From contig JAQCZH010000001.1 of assembly GCA_027682585.1 (NCBI GenBank), forward strand, positions 496,001-560,000: 64,000 bases of DNA. The letters run 5' to 3'. The notes beneath the pieces are model-generated. The model made no database searches and was not told the origin of the DNA. It saw only the letters and a program-made list of their open reading frames with translations. The stretch is from Lachnospiraceae bacterium AF51-6-b8A (GTDB taxonomy: Bacteria > Bacillota > Clostridia > Lachnospirales > Lachnospiraceae). Numbering within the stretch: position 1 is the first letter of the stretch; every line of letters begins with the position of its first letter. Below are positions 25,160 to 33,325 of the stretch, piece by piece. A program made the translations under genes and the position numbers.

Positions 25160-26470
25160 ATGACAGCACCCAAGGAATTAAGGGACCGAAATTTGAAATT
25201 TGAGACCCTGGCTCTTCACGCGGGACAGGAGAAGGCGGATCCAACGACGGATTCCAGAGCAGTCCCTATTTACCAGACGACTTCGTTTGTATTTGATAAC
25301 TGTGATGACGCGGAGGCCAGATTTGCCCTCAAGGCCGCCGGCAATATCTACGGTCGGCTGACCAACCCGACAGAAGATGTTTTTGAGCAGAGAATGGCAG
25401 CTCTGGAGGGCGGCGTGGCGGCCCTGGCCGTTGCGTCCGGCGCGGCGGCAGTCACCTATGCCTTTAAGGCGGTTGCCAAGGCTGGGGATCATCTGGTATC
25501 TGCCAACAATATTTATGGAGGAACCGCTAATTTCTTAGAGCACACCTTTGAGGATTTCGGGGTAAAGACGACATTTGTAAACCCAGGGGATTTGGAGGAG
25601 GCAGAGGTTGCCATTGCGGACAATACCAAGGCTCTCTATATTGAGACTCTGGGCAATCCTTCCGGCGAGGTGGTCGATATCGAGGCTTGGGCCAAACTGG
25701 CTCATAAACACGGGCTGCCCCTGATTGTGGACAATACCTTCGGAACGCCCTGCCTGATTCGCCCCATTGCGTACGGAGCAGACATTGTCGTTCACTCAGC
25801 GACGAAGTTCATCGGGGGCCATGGAACGACCCTTGGAGGGGTGATTGTCGACGCCGGGACGTTTGATTATAACTCTGGCAGATGGCCCTGGCTCTCAGAA
25901 CCCAATGACTCTTATCACGGGCTGGTTTTCGCCAGGGATACGGCTCCTGCAGTCATCGCAACATACATTCGGGCAATCCTCCTTCGTGATGAGGGCGGCT
26001 GTATCAGCCCGGTTTCTTCCTGGATTCTCCTGCAGGGTCTTGAGACACTTTCTCTTCGCGTTGAACGTCAGACCCAAAATGCCCTTAAGGTTGTTGCGTT
26101 CTTAAAGAACCGACCCGAAGTGGAGTATATCAGCCACCCGTCGGTGTCTGAGGATCCTGTTCAGCAGGCTCTCTACCGAAAGTATCTGCCTAAGGGAGGT
26201 TCTTCTATCTTTACCTTTGATATCAAAGGAAGCGAGAAGAAGACCAGGGATTGGATTGATAATCTGAAGCTCTTTTCCCTGTTGGCCAATGTGGCTGATG
26301 TCAAATCTCTGGTTGTACATCCCGCTTCTACGACTCACTCCGAGAGCTCAAGAGAGGAGCTGGCCAAGATTGGAATCAGAGGGAATACGGTTCGTCTGTC
26401 CATCGGAACTGAGAATATCGATGATATCATTGAGGATCTGACCGAGGCGTTCGAGGCGGTTCGGGAATGA
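25160..26470 (+). CDS. metY: O-acetylhomoserine sulfhydrylase (homocysteine synthase)
   Basis: This PLP enzyme of the Cys/Met metabolism family makes homocysteine from O-acetylhomoserine and sulfide, or methionine directly from methanethiol. The 436-residue protein starts with FETLALHAGQEKADPTTDSR and has YGRLTNPTEDVFEQRMAALE, IETLGNPSGEVVDIE, VDNTFGTPCLIRP, the PLP lysine in HSATKFIGGHGTT, and VVHPASTTHSE, all typical of MetY (longer than the about 380 of MetB/MetC). The start at 25160 follows AAAAGGAGG. The ABC importer begins 22 bases downstream. Confidence 0.94.
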   Translation: MTAPKELRDRNLKFETLALHAGQEKADPTTDSRAVPIYQTTSFVFDNCDDAEARFALKAAGNIYGRLTNPTEDVFEQRMAALEGGVAALAVASGAAAVTYAFKAVAKAGDHLVSANNIYGGTANFLEHTFEDFGVKTTFVNPGDLEEAEVAIADNTKALYIETLGNPSGEVVDIEAWAKLAHKHGLPLIVDNTFGTPCLIRPIAYGADIVVHSATKFIGGHGTTLGGVIVDAGTFDYNSGRWPWLSEPNDSYHGLVFARDTAPAVIATYIRAILLRDEGGCISPVSSWILLQGLETLSLRVERQTQNALKVVAFLKNRPEVEYISHPSVSEDPVQQALYRKYLPKGGSSIFTFDIKGSEKKTRDWIDNLKLFSLLANVADVKSLVVHPASTTHSESSREELAKIGIRGNTVRLSIGTENIDDIIEDLTEAFEAVRE

Positions 26471-26492
26471 CTGCTGATCAAACGAGGCTTTT

Positions 26493-27170
26493 ATGAATTC
26501 CATCATCCAATATTTTCAAACGCAGTCCGCTGACTATCTTGGGATGCTGGTCAGTCATATCTACATCAGTGTCCTCGCGGCGCTGATCGCATTTGCTGTC
26601 GCATTCCCTCTTGGAATTCTGGTATCCAGGAGTCCTGTGGGAAGAGCTCTGGCTGAGCATCTCTTTGGCTTGATTCGCATTGTCCCGAGCCTTGCCATTC
26701 TTATGCTTGCCCTGCCCATCCTGGGAACCGGGGTCAAGACGGCTCTGGTGGCCCTGGTGGCTCTGGCCATTCCCCCCATTCTGGTCAACACAAGTTCAGG
26801 GATCAATGCGGTGCCTGTCGCAATCATCGAGGCAGCAGTCGGCATGGGGATGAGCCCGAAGCAGGTTTTCGGACAGGTGACACTGCCCCTGGCCTTCCCC
26901 TATATTTTCGCCGGCTTTCGGACTGCCTTCGTCGAGGTGGTTGCCTCTGCGACTCTGGCGGCTTATATCGGGGGCGGCGGATTTGGCAAGATCATTGTGA
27001 CCGGCTTGGGACTTCTCAGAACGGATTATCTCTTGATCGGCGGTATTTCTGTCGCTGTTCTCTCTTTGACCAGCGGAGCTCTTTTAGATGTCCTTTATCG
27101 AAGCAGGACAGCTTATATGCGAGTGAAAGAGCCAAAAAGGCAGACAAGAACAGGGGAAAATAAGAACTGA
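26493..27170 (+). CDS. ABC transporter permease, betaine/choline (OpuC/YehY) type
   Basis: This 225-residue inner-membrane permease has about six spans and the BPD_transp_1 EAA loop: EAAVGMGMSPKQVFGQVTLP. The N-terminal segment YLGMLVSHIYISVLAALIAFAVAFPLG and the IRIVPSLAILMLALPILG block are typical of permeases for quaternary-amine osmoprotectants. It is the first importer gene, 22 bases after metY, and pairs with the second permease at 29968. Overall the system has the same parts as OpuC or YehWXY-OsmF: one binding protein, one ATPase and two permeases. The actual solute may differ (see the findings). Confidence 0.9.
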   Translation: MNSIIQYFQTQSADYLGMLVSHIYISVLAALIAFAVAFPLGILVSRSPVGRALAEHLFGLIRIVPSLAILMLALPILGTGVKTALVALVALAIPPILVNTSSGINAVPVAIIEAAVGMGMSPKQVFGQVTLPLAFPYIFAGFRTAFVEVVASATLAAYIGGGGFGKIIVTGLGLLRTDYLLIGGISVAVLSLTSGALLDVLYRSRTAYMRVKEPKRQTRTGENKN

Positions 27171-27285
27171 GAAAAGAATGCCGGATGCATACGGGGATCT
27201 GTGTTCCATTTTGATTTCAGAAAATGACATGCGAAGTTAAGTTGCAAAAGCAGAAGATATACCAGGAAAGCAGGATAGATACACT

Positions 27286-28179
27286 ATGAAGAAAATTTTC
27301 TCGTTGATTTTAATCGCGACAACCGTTCTGACAGTTTTCGTCGCCTGTGGGGCTAAGTCAGCCGACAGATCAGGATCTGTCGTTCGAATCGGATCCAAGG
27401 GTTTTACCGAGAATGAAATTGTGGCGGAGGTCTACGCCCTTGCTCTGGAAGATGCGGGGCTTAAGGTAGAGCGCACACCTGATTTGGGGAGTTCAATTAT
27501 CCACCAGTCCCTGACTACCGGAGATATTGATCTCTATCCGGAGTACACAGGAACCGGTCTGATTTCTGTCTTGAAAGAAGAGCCTAAGACCAGTGCCGAT
27601 GAAGTCTACCGGGAAGTAAAAAAGCAGTATGAGGATAAGTTCAAGATCAGCTGGCTTGATTATTCTCCCGCCAGTGACGGTCAGGGCATTGTCATTACCA
27701 GAGCGGCCTCAGATCAGTATGGGATTAAAACCATTTCTGATCTGCAGAAAAATGCCGATAAGATTCGCTTTGCCTCGCAGGGAGAATTTGATCAGAGGTC
27801 GGATGGCATCCCGGGGTTGACCGCCAAGTATGGAGAATTTCACTGGAAGTCTACGAACGTCTATGATAATGCCCTCAAGTATCAGGTGCTGGACCAGAAT
27901 CAGGCAGATGCGGCGCCGGCTTATACAACGGAGGGACAGTTGTCTGATACGGGCAAGTACCTGCTGTTGGAAGACGATAAACAGGCATGGCCGCCCTATA
28001 ATCTGGCTCCCCTTGTCCGTGATGAAATCCTTCAGAAAAATCCGAAAATTGCCGAGGTTCTAAACAAGATCAGTCCGAAGATCACTACGGAGAACATTAC
28101 CAAGGCCAATGCGGAGGTTGATTTGAAGGGCAAAGAGTACAAAGATGTAGCGAAGGAATTGTATGAGAGCATTAAGTGA
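27286..28179 (+). CDS. ABC substrate-binding lipoprotein, OpuC/OsmF type
   Basis: This 297-residue protein begins with a lipoprotein signal peptide: a basic start, a hydrophobic stretch and lipobox VFVAC with lipidated C21. The mature part has IGSKGFTENEIVAEVYALAL, LGSSIIHQSLTTGDIDLYPEYTGTG, DGIPGLTAKYGEF and APAYTTEGQL, which are hallmarks of the OpuAC_2/OsmF family binding betaine, choline or similar solutes. Relatives also bind ergothioneine (EgtU). The tyrosines of YPEYTGTG belong to the ligand region, but specificity cannot be fixed without a structure. Its 3' end overlaps the Fe-S gene by 17 bases. Confidence 0.9.
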   Translation: MKKIFSLILIATTVLTVFVACGAKSADRSGSVVRIGSKGFTENEIVAEVYALALEDAGLKVERTPDLGSSIIHQSLTTGDIDLYPEYTGTGLISVLKEEPKTSADEVYREVKKQYEDKFKISWLDYSPASDGQGIVITRAASDQYGIKTISDLQKNADKIRFASQGEFDQRSDGIPGLTAKYGEFHWKSTNVYDNALKYQVLDQNQADAAPAYTTEGQLSDTGKYLLLEDDKQAWPPYNLAPLVRDEILQKNPKIAEVLNKISPKITTENITKANAEVDLKGKEYKDVAKELYESIK

Positions 28180-29059
28180 GAGAGAAGAGAAGATTTGCCG
28201 GCGCTTTGATTACCCTGAGAATGCGGCCTACCTCATAGATTTCTTCTTTGATGACAGACAGCAGGAACTGATTTTGAATGCGCCGGATACGTTCACCGAG
28301 GCGGATTATGAGCCGGGATTTGTGCAGCAGTGCTACAGAGGAGGTCTTGTTTCCTATGTTGATTATGACAGGGGGATCTTTCAGCTATCCAATTTCTACA
28401 ATATGTTTGATGTTTTCGTCTGTACCCATCAGGAAAAGTATCATCATTTGACCCGTCATGAGAAAGGAATGCTGGATACCTGGTATTTTGACCGCTATTA
28501 TGACAGCCTGGAGGGGGAGATCCCCACACCGGATCGTATCCTTTCTTTAAAAGATACGCTGAAGTTCATCGATTCGCATGAGGGAACCATTTACTTAAAT
28601 CCCTGTGACTGCCGGTCTTTGACGGGCGACTGCGGACACAGTCTGTCCACTTGCCTCTCTTTCAGGGGAGGAGTCAACAGTTTTGCGGATCGAGGCATTT
28701 CAAAGGTTCTGACCAAAGAGGAGGCCAGACAGATGGTCATAGCAGCAGACAGGGAAGGATTGATGCATACGGTCAATCCATCCGGGGTCTGCAACTGCTG
28801 CTCAGACTGCTGCTATCTCTTCCGCAGCCAGAAGCGGAGAGGGTCTCTGGGGGTCTGGCCGACTACCCAAACCGTCATTGAACTTCATGCAGACAAATGT
28901 ATCGGCTGCGGCAAATGTGAGCGCAGATGTCATTTCTCGGTCTTTACCATGAACAGGGAAATCCGGAAAGTGTCTGCGGACATATCCACCTGTGTGGGCT
29001 GTGGGATCTGCCAGACCCAGTGCCCATCCGGAGCTCTTACGCTTGTACCGCGGAGATGA
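28163..29059 (+). CDS. Multi-cluster Fe-S protein with C-terminal 2[4Fe-4S] ferredoxin domain
   Basis: This 298-residue soluble protein has an N-terminal alpha-helical or winged-helix region (1-140). It then has a cysteine motif C148-x-C150-R with C157 and C164, a dense cluster C210, C212, C213, C216 and C217, and two ferredoxin motifs (C246-x2-C-x2-C-x3-C256 and C277-x2-C-x2-C-x3-C287). It could carry three or four clusters. The PCDCR plus TCLSF pattern is seen in uncharacterised anaerobe redox proteins. The start overlaps the binding-protein gene by 17 bases, with GAAGGA upstream, so its synthesis is tied to the importer. The role is unknown; a reductive step on the imported solute is one idea. 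Confidence 0.8.
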   Translation: MRALSEREEKICRRFDYPENAAYLIDFFFDDRQQELILNAPDTFTEADYEPGFVQQCYRGGLVSYVDYDRGIFQLSNFYNMFDVFVCTHQEKYHHLTRHEKGMLDTWYFDRYYDSLEGEIPTPDRILSLKDTLKFIDSHEGTIYLNPCDCRSLTGDCGHSLSTCLSFRGGVNSFADRGISKVLTKEEARQMVIAADREGLMHTVNPSGVCNCCSDCCYLFRSQKRRGSLGVWPTTQTVIELHADKCIGCGKCERRCHFSVFTMNREIRKVSADISTCVGCGICQTQCPSGALTLVPRR

Positions 29060-29197
29060 CAAAGCGAATTTATGGGATATGGCTCTGTCGGAAGCCTTGT
29101 TCTGATATCGCCAAAACGGCCTGCAGACGGGGAATCACTTCTTTGGACAGGCGATCTGTATTGCTGTGGGAGAGAATGAACGACAGGAGATAGACGC

Positions 29198-29968
29198 ATG
29201 TATTCAGTCACGTTTGAACATGTCAATAAGCGCTTTTTGGGGGCCAATGATCAGGCTTTGGATGATGTCACGATTCAGATTGAAGAGGGGGAGTTCGTCA
29301 CGATATTGGGTTCCTCCGGCTGTGGCAAGACAACTTTGATCAAGATGGTTAATCGTCTTTTAGAGGTTGATTCCGGCAAGATTACAGTGATGGGAGAGGA
29401 TATTCGAAGTCAGGATCCAGTCAGTCTGCGCCGCAGGATCGGCTACGTCATCCAGCAGGTTGGTCTCTTTCCTCACATGACGATTGAGGAGAATATCAAA
29501 GTCCTTCCAAAACTCCTGGGCTGGGACAGGGGAAAAATGGATGCTGGGGTTGATCAGATGCTCTCTTTGGTCGCTCTGGATCCGGAGGAGTTTAAGAAGC
29601 GTTATCCGGCTCAGCTGTCCGGCGGACAGCAGCAGAGAGTCGGTCTGGCAAGAGCCCTGGTCACGAATCCCGGGCTCATGCTTTTGGATGAGCCTTTCGG
29701 GGCTATTGACGCCATTAACCGGGAGAGCCTGCAGAACGAACTGAAGCGGATTCATGCCGGATCCAGGGCTACCTATCTCTTTGTGACCCATGATATCAGA
29801 GAGGCTCTCAAGCTGGGAAGCAAGGTCCTGATTATGAATCAGGGAAGGGTAATTCAGTACGACAGTCCTCGGCAGGTTTTAGATAATCCGGCTGATGATT
29901 TTGTTTGCTCGCTCCTGGCAACCTTACGGAACGGACGCGATACGTTGACAGATGGAGAGGGGATCTGA
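29198..29968 (+). CDS. ABC transporter ATP-binding protein, OpuCA-like without CBS domains
   Basis: This 256-residue ATPase has Walker A in LGSSGCGKTTLIKM, the Q-loop VIQQVGLFPHMT, signature LSGGQQQRVGLARAL, Walker B LMLLDEPFGAID and the H-loop VTHD. The PFGAID and MTIEENI forms are typical of glycine betaine/choline ATPases. Osmoregulated OpuCA and GbuA carry C-terminal CBS domains (about 380-400 residues); this one stops after the core, so ionic-strength sensing through CBS is absent. AGGAGATAGACGC precedes the ATG. It overlaps the second permease by one base. Confidence 0.92.
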   Translation: MYSVTFEHVNKRFLGANDQALDDVTIQIEEGEFVTILGSSGCGKTTLIKMVNRLLEVDSGKITVMGEDIRSQDPVSLRRRIGYVIQQVGLFPHMTIEENIKVLPKLLGWDRGKMDAGVDQMLSLVALDPEEFKKRYPAQLSGGQQQRVGLARALVTNPGLMLLDEPFGAIDAINRESLQNELKRIHAGSRATYLFVTHDIREALKLGSKVLIMNQGRVIQYDSPRQVLDNPADDFVCSLLATLRNGRDTLTDGEGI

Positions 29969-30594
29969 TGAGTTATTTTATTGAGCACATAGACCTCTTT
30001 TCCAATGCCTTTTTCCAGCATCTGCAGATTGTCGTCCTGACTCTGCTTATTTCCATTGTCCTGGCCGGCTTGATCTGTCTGGTTTTGCTGAAGTTTCCAA
30101 GGGTCAGCAATATCTGCATTCAGATTTTTTCTGCGATTTATTCCATTCCCTCTCTGGCTCTTTTTGCCATTCTGATTCCCCTGACGGGATTGGGAAGGGG
30201 AACTGCCATTCTGGTTCTGGTTCTCTATAACCAGTATCTGCTGGTCAGGAATATTATGACTGGAATGACCCAAGTGGATCCGGCAATTTTAGAGGCGGCG
30301 ACCGGCATGGGGATGACGCATCTGCAGATTGTCCGCAGGGTTCAGATCCCCCTTGCAGCTCCTATGATTGTCGCAGGTATCAAGCTGGCCATCGTATCTA
30401 CCACAGGGATTGCCACCATTGCGGCTACGATCAATGCCGGCGGACTGGGAAGCCTGCTCTTTTCCGGGATGCGAACCATGAACGTGCCTAAGATTGCCTT
30501 TGCGACCATCCTGTGTATGCTCATTGCAGAACTTGCCAATGTACTTTTAGGAGCTGTGGAGAAACGGTTGAAGAGGGGGCCGCTGGTATCTTGA
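29968..30594 (+). CDS. ABC transporter permease, betaine/choline (OpuC/YehW) type, second subunit
   Basis: This 208-residue permease shares its first base with the ATPase stop (TGATG), giving translational coupling. It has about five to six spans. The EAA loop reads LEAATGMGMTHLQIVRRVQIP, and IYSIPSLALFAILIPLTGLG matches the first permease and OpuCB/OpuCD. It forms a heterodimer with the product of 26493-27170. AGAGGGGATCTG is the ribosome site at 29968. The sulfhydrylase gene follows 27 bases later. Confidence 0.91.
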   Translation: MSYFIEHIDLFSNAFFQHLQIVVLTLLISIVLAGLICLVLLKFPRVSNICIQIFSAIYSIPSLALFAILIPLTGLGRGTAILVLVLYNQYLLVRNIMTGMTQVDPAILEAATGMGMTHLQIVRRVQIPLAAPMIVAGIKLAIVSTTGIATIAATINAGGLGSLLFSGMRTMNVPKIAFATILCMLIAELANVLLGAVEKRLKRGPLVS

Positions 30595-30621
30595 GACAGA
30601 AGAAGTAGGAGAGAGGAATGT

Positions 30622-31923
30622 ATGGCATATCAGGCATTTTCTGATCAGACTCTTGGCTTTGCCACGAAACAACTGCATGCGGGCTATGATCCCGCTGAAC
30701 ACAACCGGTCTAAGGCAGTTCCCATCTATCAGACCGCCGTCTTTGAACTGGGTGATTACGACCGATGTGTCCGTCTTTTTTCATACGAGGAGGAGGGACA
30801 TTCATATGTCCGCTTTTCAAATCCGACCAATGATGTTCTGGAAAAGCGTCTGGCCTCTCTGGAAGGAGGCGCGGCAGCGGTGACATTTGCATCCGGCATG
30901 GCGGCGATCTCATCTGCAATTCTGAATCTGGTGCGGAAAGGCGATGAAATAATTACCGTTCACACCCTCTATGGCGGCTCTACCACCCTCTTCAATGGCA
31001 TTCTTAAAGATTATGGGGTGACCACTCGTTTTGTAGAGGATGAAAATGATATCGAGTCATATCGTCAGCTGATCTGCGACAGAACCAGACTGATCTATAT
31101 CGAATCTCTGGGCAATCCCGGCATTAATATCATTGATATGCGCGCAGTGGCGGATCTGGCCCACGCCTATGGCATTCCCCTGGTGGTGGATAACACCTTC
31201 TGTACCCCTTATCTTCTGCGGCCTTTTGACTGGGGCGCGGATATTGTCTGTTATTCTGCTACCAAATATCTGTCCGGACACGGCACCGTGATTGCGGGGA
31301 TGGTCGTGGAGAAGGGAAATTTTAATTGGAGAAATGGCCGCTTTCCTCAGTTTGAGGATTTTTACAGGGATCATCTGACGAGTATCGGGAAGAAGACGCT
31401 GGATGAGCAGATGTTTAGCAAGCGTCTTCGCATGCGTTATCTGACAGACCTGGGCGGTCATATGCCGCCGCAGACAGCATTCTATGTTCTGCAGGGCATG
31501 GAAACACTCTCACTGCGCATGGAGCGTCATACCTGCAATGCTCAGAAAATCGCCGAATTTCTGGAGGATCATCCGGCTGTCAGAGAAGTCAACTATCCGG
31601 GGCTTGTCGGTAACCGCTACCATGCACTGGCTTTGAAATACTTTCCCAAAGGCCCCGGCGCTATGATGTCCATCCGTCTGGCTGGTGGTTTTAAAGCAGC
31701 CATGCGGGTTCTCAAAAGGGTCAGAATCTGGGATTACATGGTCAATGTCGGTGATGCCAAGTCTTTGATCGTGCACTCCGCCTCTTCGACACACTTCGGA
31801 CATTCGAAGGAGGAAAATGCCAAAGCAGGGGTTTTTGATGACACTCTGCGTCTGTCAGTTGGAATCGAGGATGCAAAGGATTTGATTGCGGATCTGGATC
31901 AGGCACTGGCAGAGGGAAGCTGA
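30622..31923 (+). CDS. Second Cys/Met-metabolism PLP enzyme (O-acetylhomoserine sulfhydrylase-like)
   Basis: This 433-residue enzyme is related to but clearly distinct from the one at 25160. It has TKQLHAGYDPAEHNRSKAVP, YVRFSNPTNDVLEKRLASLE, YIESLGNPGINIIDM, VDNTFCTPYLLRP, PLP lysine in YSATKYLSGHGT and IVHSASSTHFGHS. An extra stretch at about 245-290 (RDHLTSIGKKTLDEQMFSKR) is not in the first copy. Having two such enzymes bracket one importer suggests the pair handles two sulfur forms, for example sulfide and a thiol, but this is inference. A terminator follows at 31991. Confidence 0.88.
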   Translation: MAYQAFSDQTLGFATKQLHAGYDPAEHNRSKAVPIYQTAVFELGDYDRCVRLFSYEEEGHSYVRFSNPTNDVLEKRLASLEGGAAAVTFASGMAAISSAILNLVRKGDEIITVHTLYGGSTTLFNGILKDYGVTTRFVEDENDIESYRQLICDRTRLIYIESLGNPGINIIDMRAVADLAHAYGIPLVVDNTFCTPYLLRPFDWGADIVCYSATKYLSGHGTVIAGMVVEKGNFNWRNGRFPQFEDFYRDHLTSIGKKTLDEQMFSKRLRMRYLTDLGGHMPPQTAFYVLQGMETLSLRMERHTCNAQKIAEFLEDHPAVREVNYPGLVGNRYHALALKYFPKGPGAMMSIRLAGGFKAAMRVLKRVRIWDYMVNVGDAKSLIVHSASSTHFGHSKEENAKAGVFDDTLRLSVGIEDAKDLIADLDQALAEGS

Positions 31924-31990
31924 CCGCAAGATATGCAAGAAGCAGGTCAATTTATCTAATGAGATGATTTGGATCATATTCTATAATGGG

Positions 31991-32016
31991 ACTGTCGGGT
32001 GAACCGGCAGTTTTTT
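31991..32016 (+). terminator. Terminator of the sulfur/ABC operon
   Basis: ACTGTCGG pairs with CCGGCAGT (one G-T) around GTGAA, followed by six T. It lies 67 bases after the sulfhydrylase stop. Confidence 0.85.
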
Positions 32017-32017
32017 G

Positions 32018-32059
32018 TTCATGACAATGGAATGCTCGCGGAGCGTTTATTCCATTGTC
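32018..32059. repeat. Dispersed palindromic element, copy D (best preserved)
   Basis: GACAATGGAAT (32023-32033) pairs with ATTCCATTGTC (32049-32059), and GCTCGCGGAGC lies in the loop region. The left 19 bases recur exactly at 2408-2426. It sits directly behind a terminator. Confidence 0.65.
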
Positions 32060-32191
32060 TGGTGCCGGGTGTTAATAGGGTGTGTGTTTGACAGCCTGTG
32101 GCTGCGGGACCATCGCCAGACAGGTATACTGCGGTATTTGTCAATGATACGCTTTGATGCACTCGTTTTGCCGGAAAATGAGGAGGAGAGT

Positions 32192-33220
32192 ATGAGAAAA
32201 CATCAGTCTTTTGACCTTTTGACACTGGGGGAGATCATGCTGCGTCTGACCCCGGCCTTTAACGAGCGGCTCAATGGGGGGGAATTTATGCTGCGTACGG
32301 CCGGCGGTGCAGAGATGAATGTGGCGGCGGGGGTTGCTATGCTGGGACTGCGAACGGGGGTGATTTCCAAGCTTCCTGCCAATGATCTGGGGGACTTCAT
32401 TAAGAATCGGGTTCGCCAAAATGGAGTCAGCGATGATTTCTTGGTCTATGATCACAGAAAAAATGCCCGTCTGGGCGTCTACTATTATGAGTATGGCGCC
32501 TATCCCAGAAAGCCGCGTATTGTCTACGACCGCATGAATACTTCCTTCCAGACCTTAAACATTGGGGAACTGGATCCGGTCATCTACAGTTCTGCCCGCT
32601 GCTTTCACGTCTCGGGGATTACACTGGCCCTGGGAGAGCAGATCAGAGCCAATGCCATTGAGATGATCAAACGCTTTAAAAAGGAGGGTGCACTTATTTC
32701 CTTTGACGTTAACTTTCGGGGAAATCTCTGGAGCGGCCAGGAGGCCAGAGCCTGCATTGAGCAGATCCTTCCCTATGTGGATATCTTCTTCTGCTCCGAT
32801 TCCACAGCGCGCCTGACCTTCGGCAAGAAGGGGGATGTCAAAGAGATCATGAAATCTTTCACACGCGAGTATCCCATTCGCCTTGTCGCCTCTACTGAGC
32901 GTGTCGTCTTATCGCCCAAGCTGCACAATTTCGGCTCCAAGATCTATGCGGCGGATACAGACACGTTCTATGAGGAAGCTCCCTATGATCATATTGACGT
33001 CGTGGATCGGATCGGCTCCGGGGACGCCTATTTATCCGGTGTTCTCTATGGCCTTCTGGCGAATCCGGGGGATTATCAGAAAGCTCTGGAGTACGGCAAC
33101 GCCACAGGTTCTTTTAAGAATACGGTGCCCGGAGATTTGATGAATACGGATCTGACGGAGATCCAGGGGATTATCCGGGATCATAAGGCGGCGGGAGCCG
33201 TTTCCGAGATGGATCGATAG
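32192..33220 (+). CDS. kdgK: 2-keto-3-deoxygluconate kinase (PfkB family)
   Basis: This ribokinase-fold enzyme phosphorylates 2-keto-3-deoxygluconate, joining uronate or pectin breakdown to the Entner-Doudoroff aldolase. The 342 residues contain GEIMLRLTPAFNERL (substrate side), GGAEMNVAAGVAMLG, YYYEYGAYPRKPRIVYDR, ISFDVNFRGNLW, and the anion-hole motif DRIGSGDAY with its catalytic aspartate. GAGGAGGAGAGT at the ATG fixes the start at 32192. Upstream codons in the same frame lie within the palindrome region. No KDPG aldolase is in the window. Confidence 0.85.
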   Translation: MRKHQSFDLLTLGEIMLRLTPAFNERLNGGEFMLRTAGGAEMNVAAGVAMLGLRTGVISKLPANDLGDFIKNRVRQNGVSDDFLVYDHRKNARLGVYYYEYGAYPRKPRIVYDRMNTSFQTLNIGELDPVIYSSARCFHVSGITLALGEQIRANAIEMIKRFKKEGALISFDVNFRGNLWSGQEARACIEQILPYVDIFFCSDSTARLTFGKKGDVKEIMKSFTREYPIRLVASTERVVLSPKLHNFGSKIYAADTDTFYEEAPYDHIDVVDRIGSGDAYLSGVLYGLLANPGDYQKALEYGNATGSFKNTVPGDLMNTDLTEIQGIIRDHKAAGAVSEMDR

Positions 33221-33325
33221 TTGCGGCAGGAAGAGGGATATTATAAGATAATAGCTGAAGTTTACGATTCCTTTCAGGGACTGTCTCTGCGCATATAAGG
33301 GAATACGGGCGGACAGGAGATTTTC

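Noticed and set aside
27286..30594. Calling the importer a plain osmoprotectant system (OpuC)
   Set aside because: The subunits fit that family, but the CBS domains are missing and the neighbours are sulfur enzymes, so the substrate was left open.
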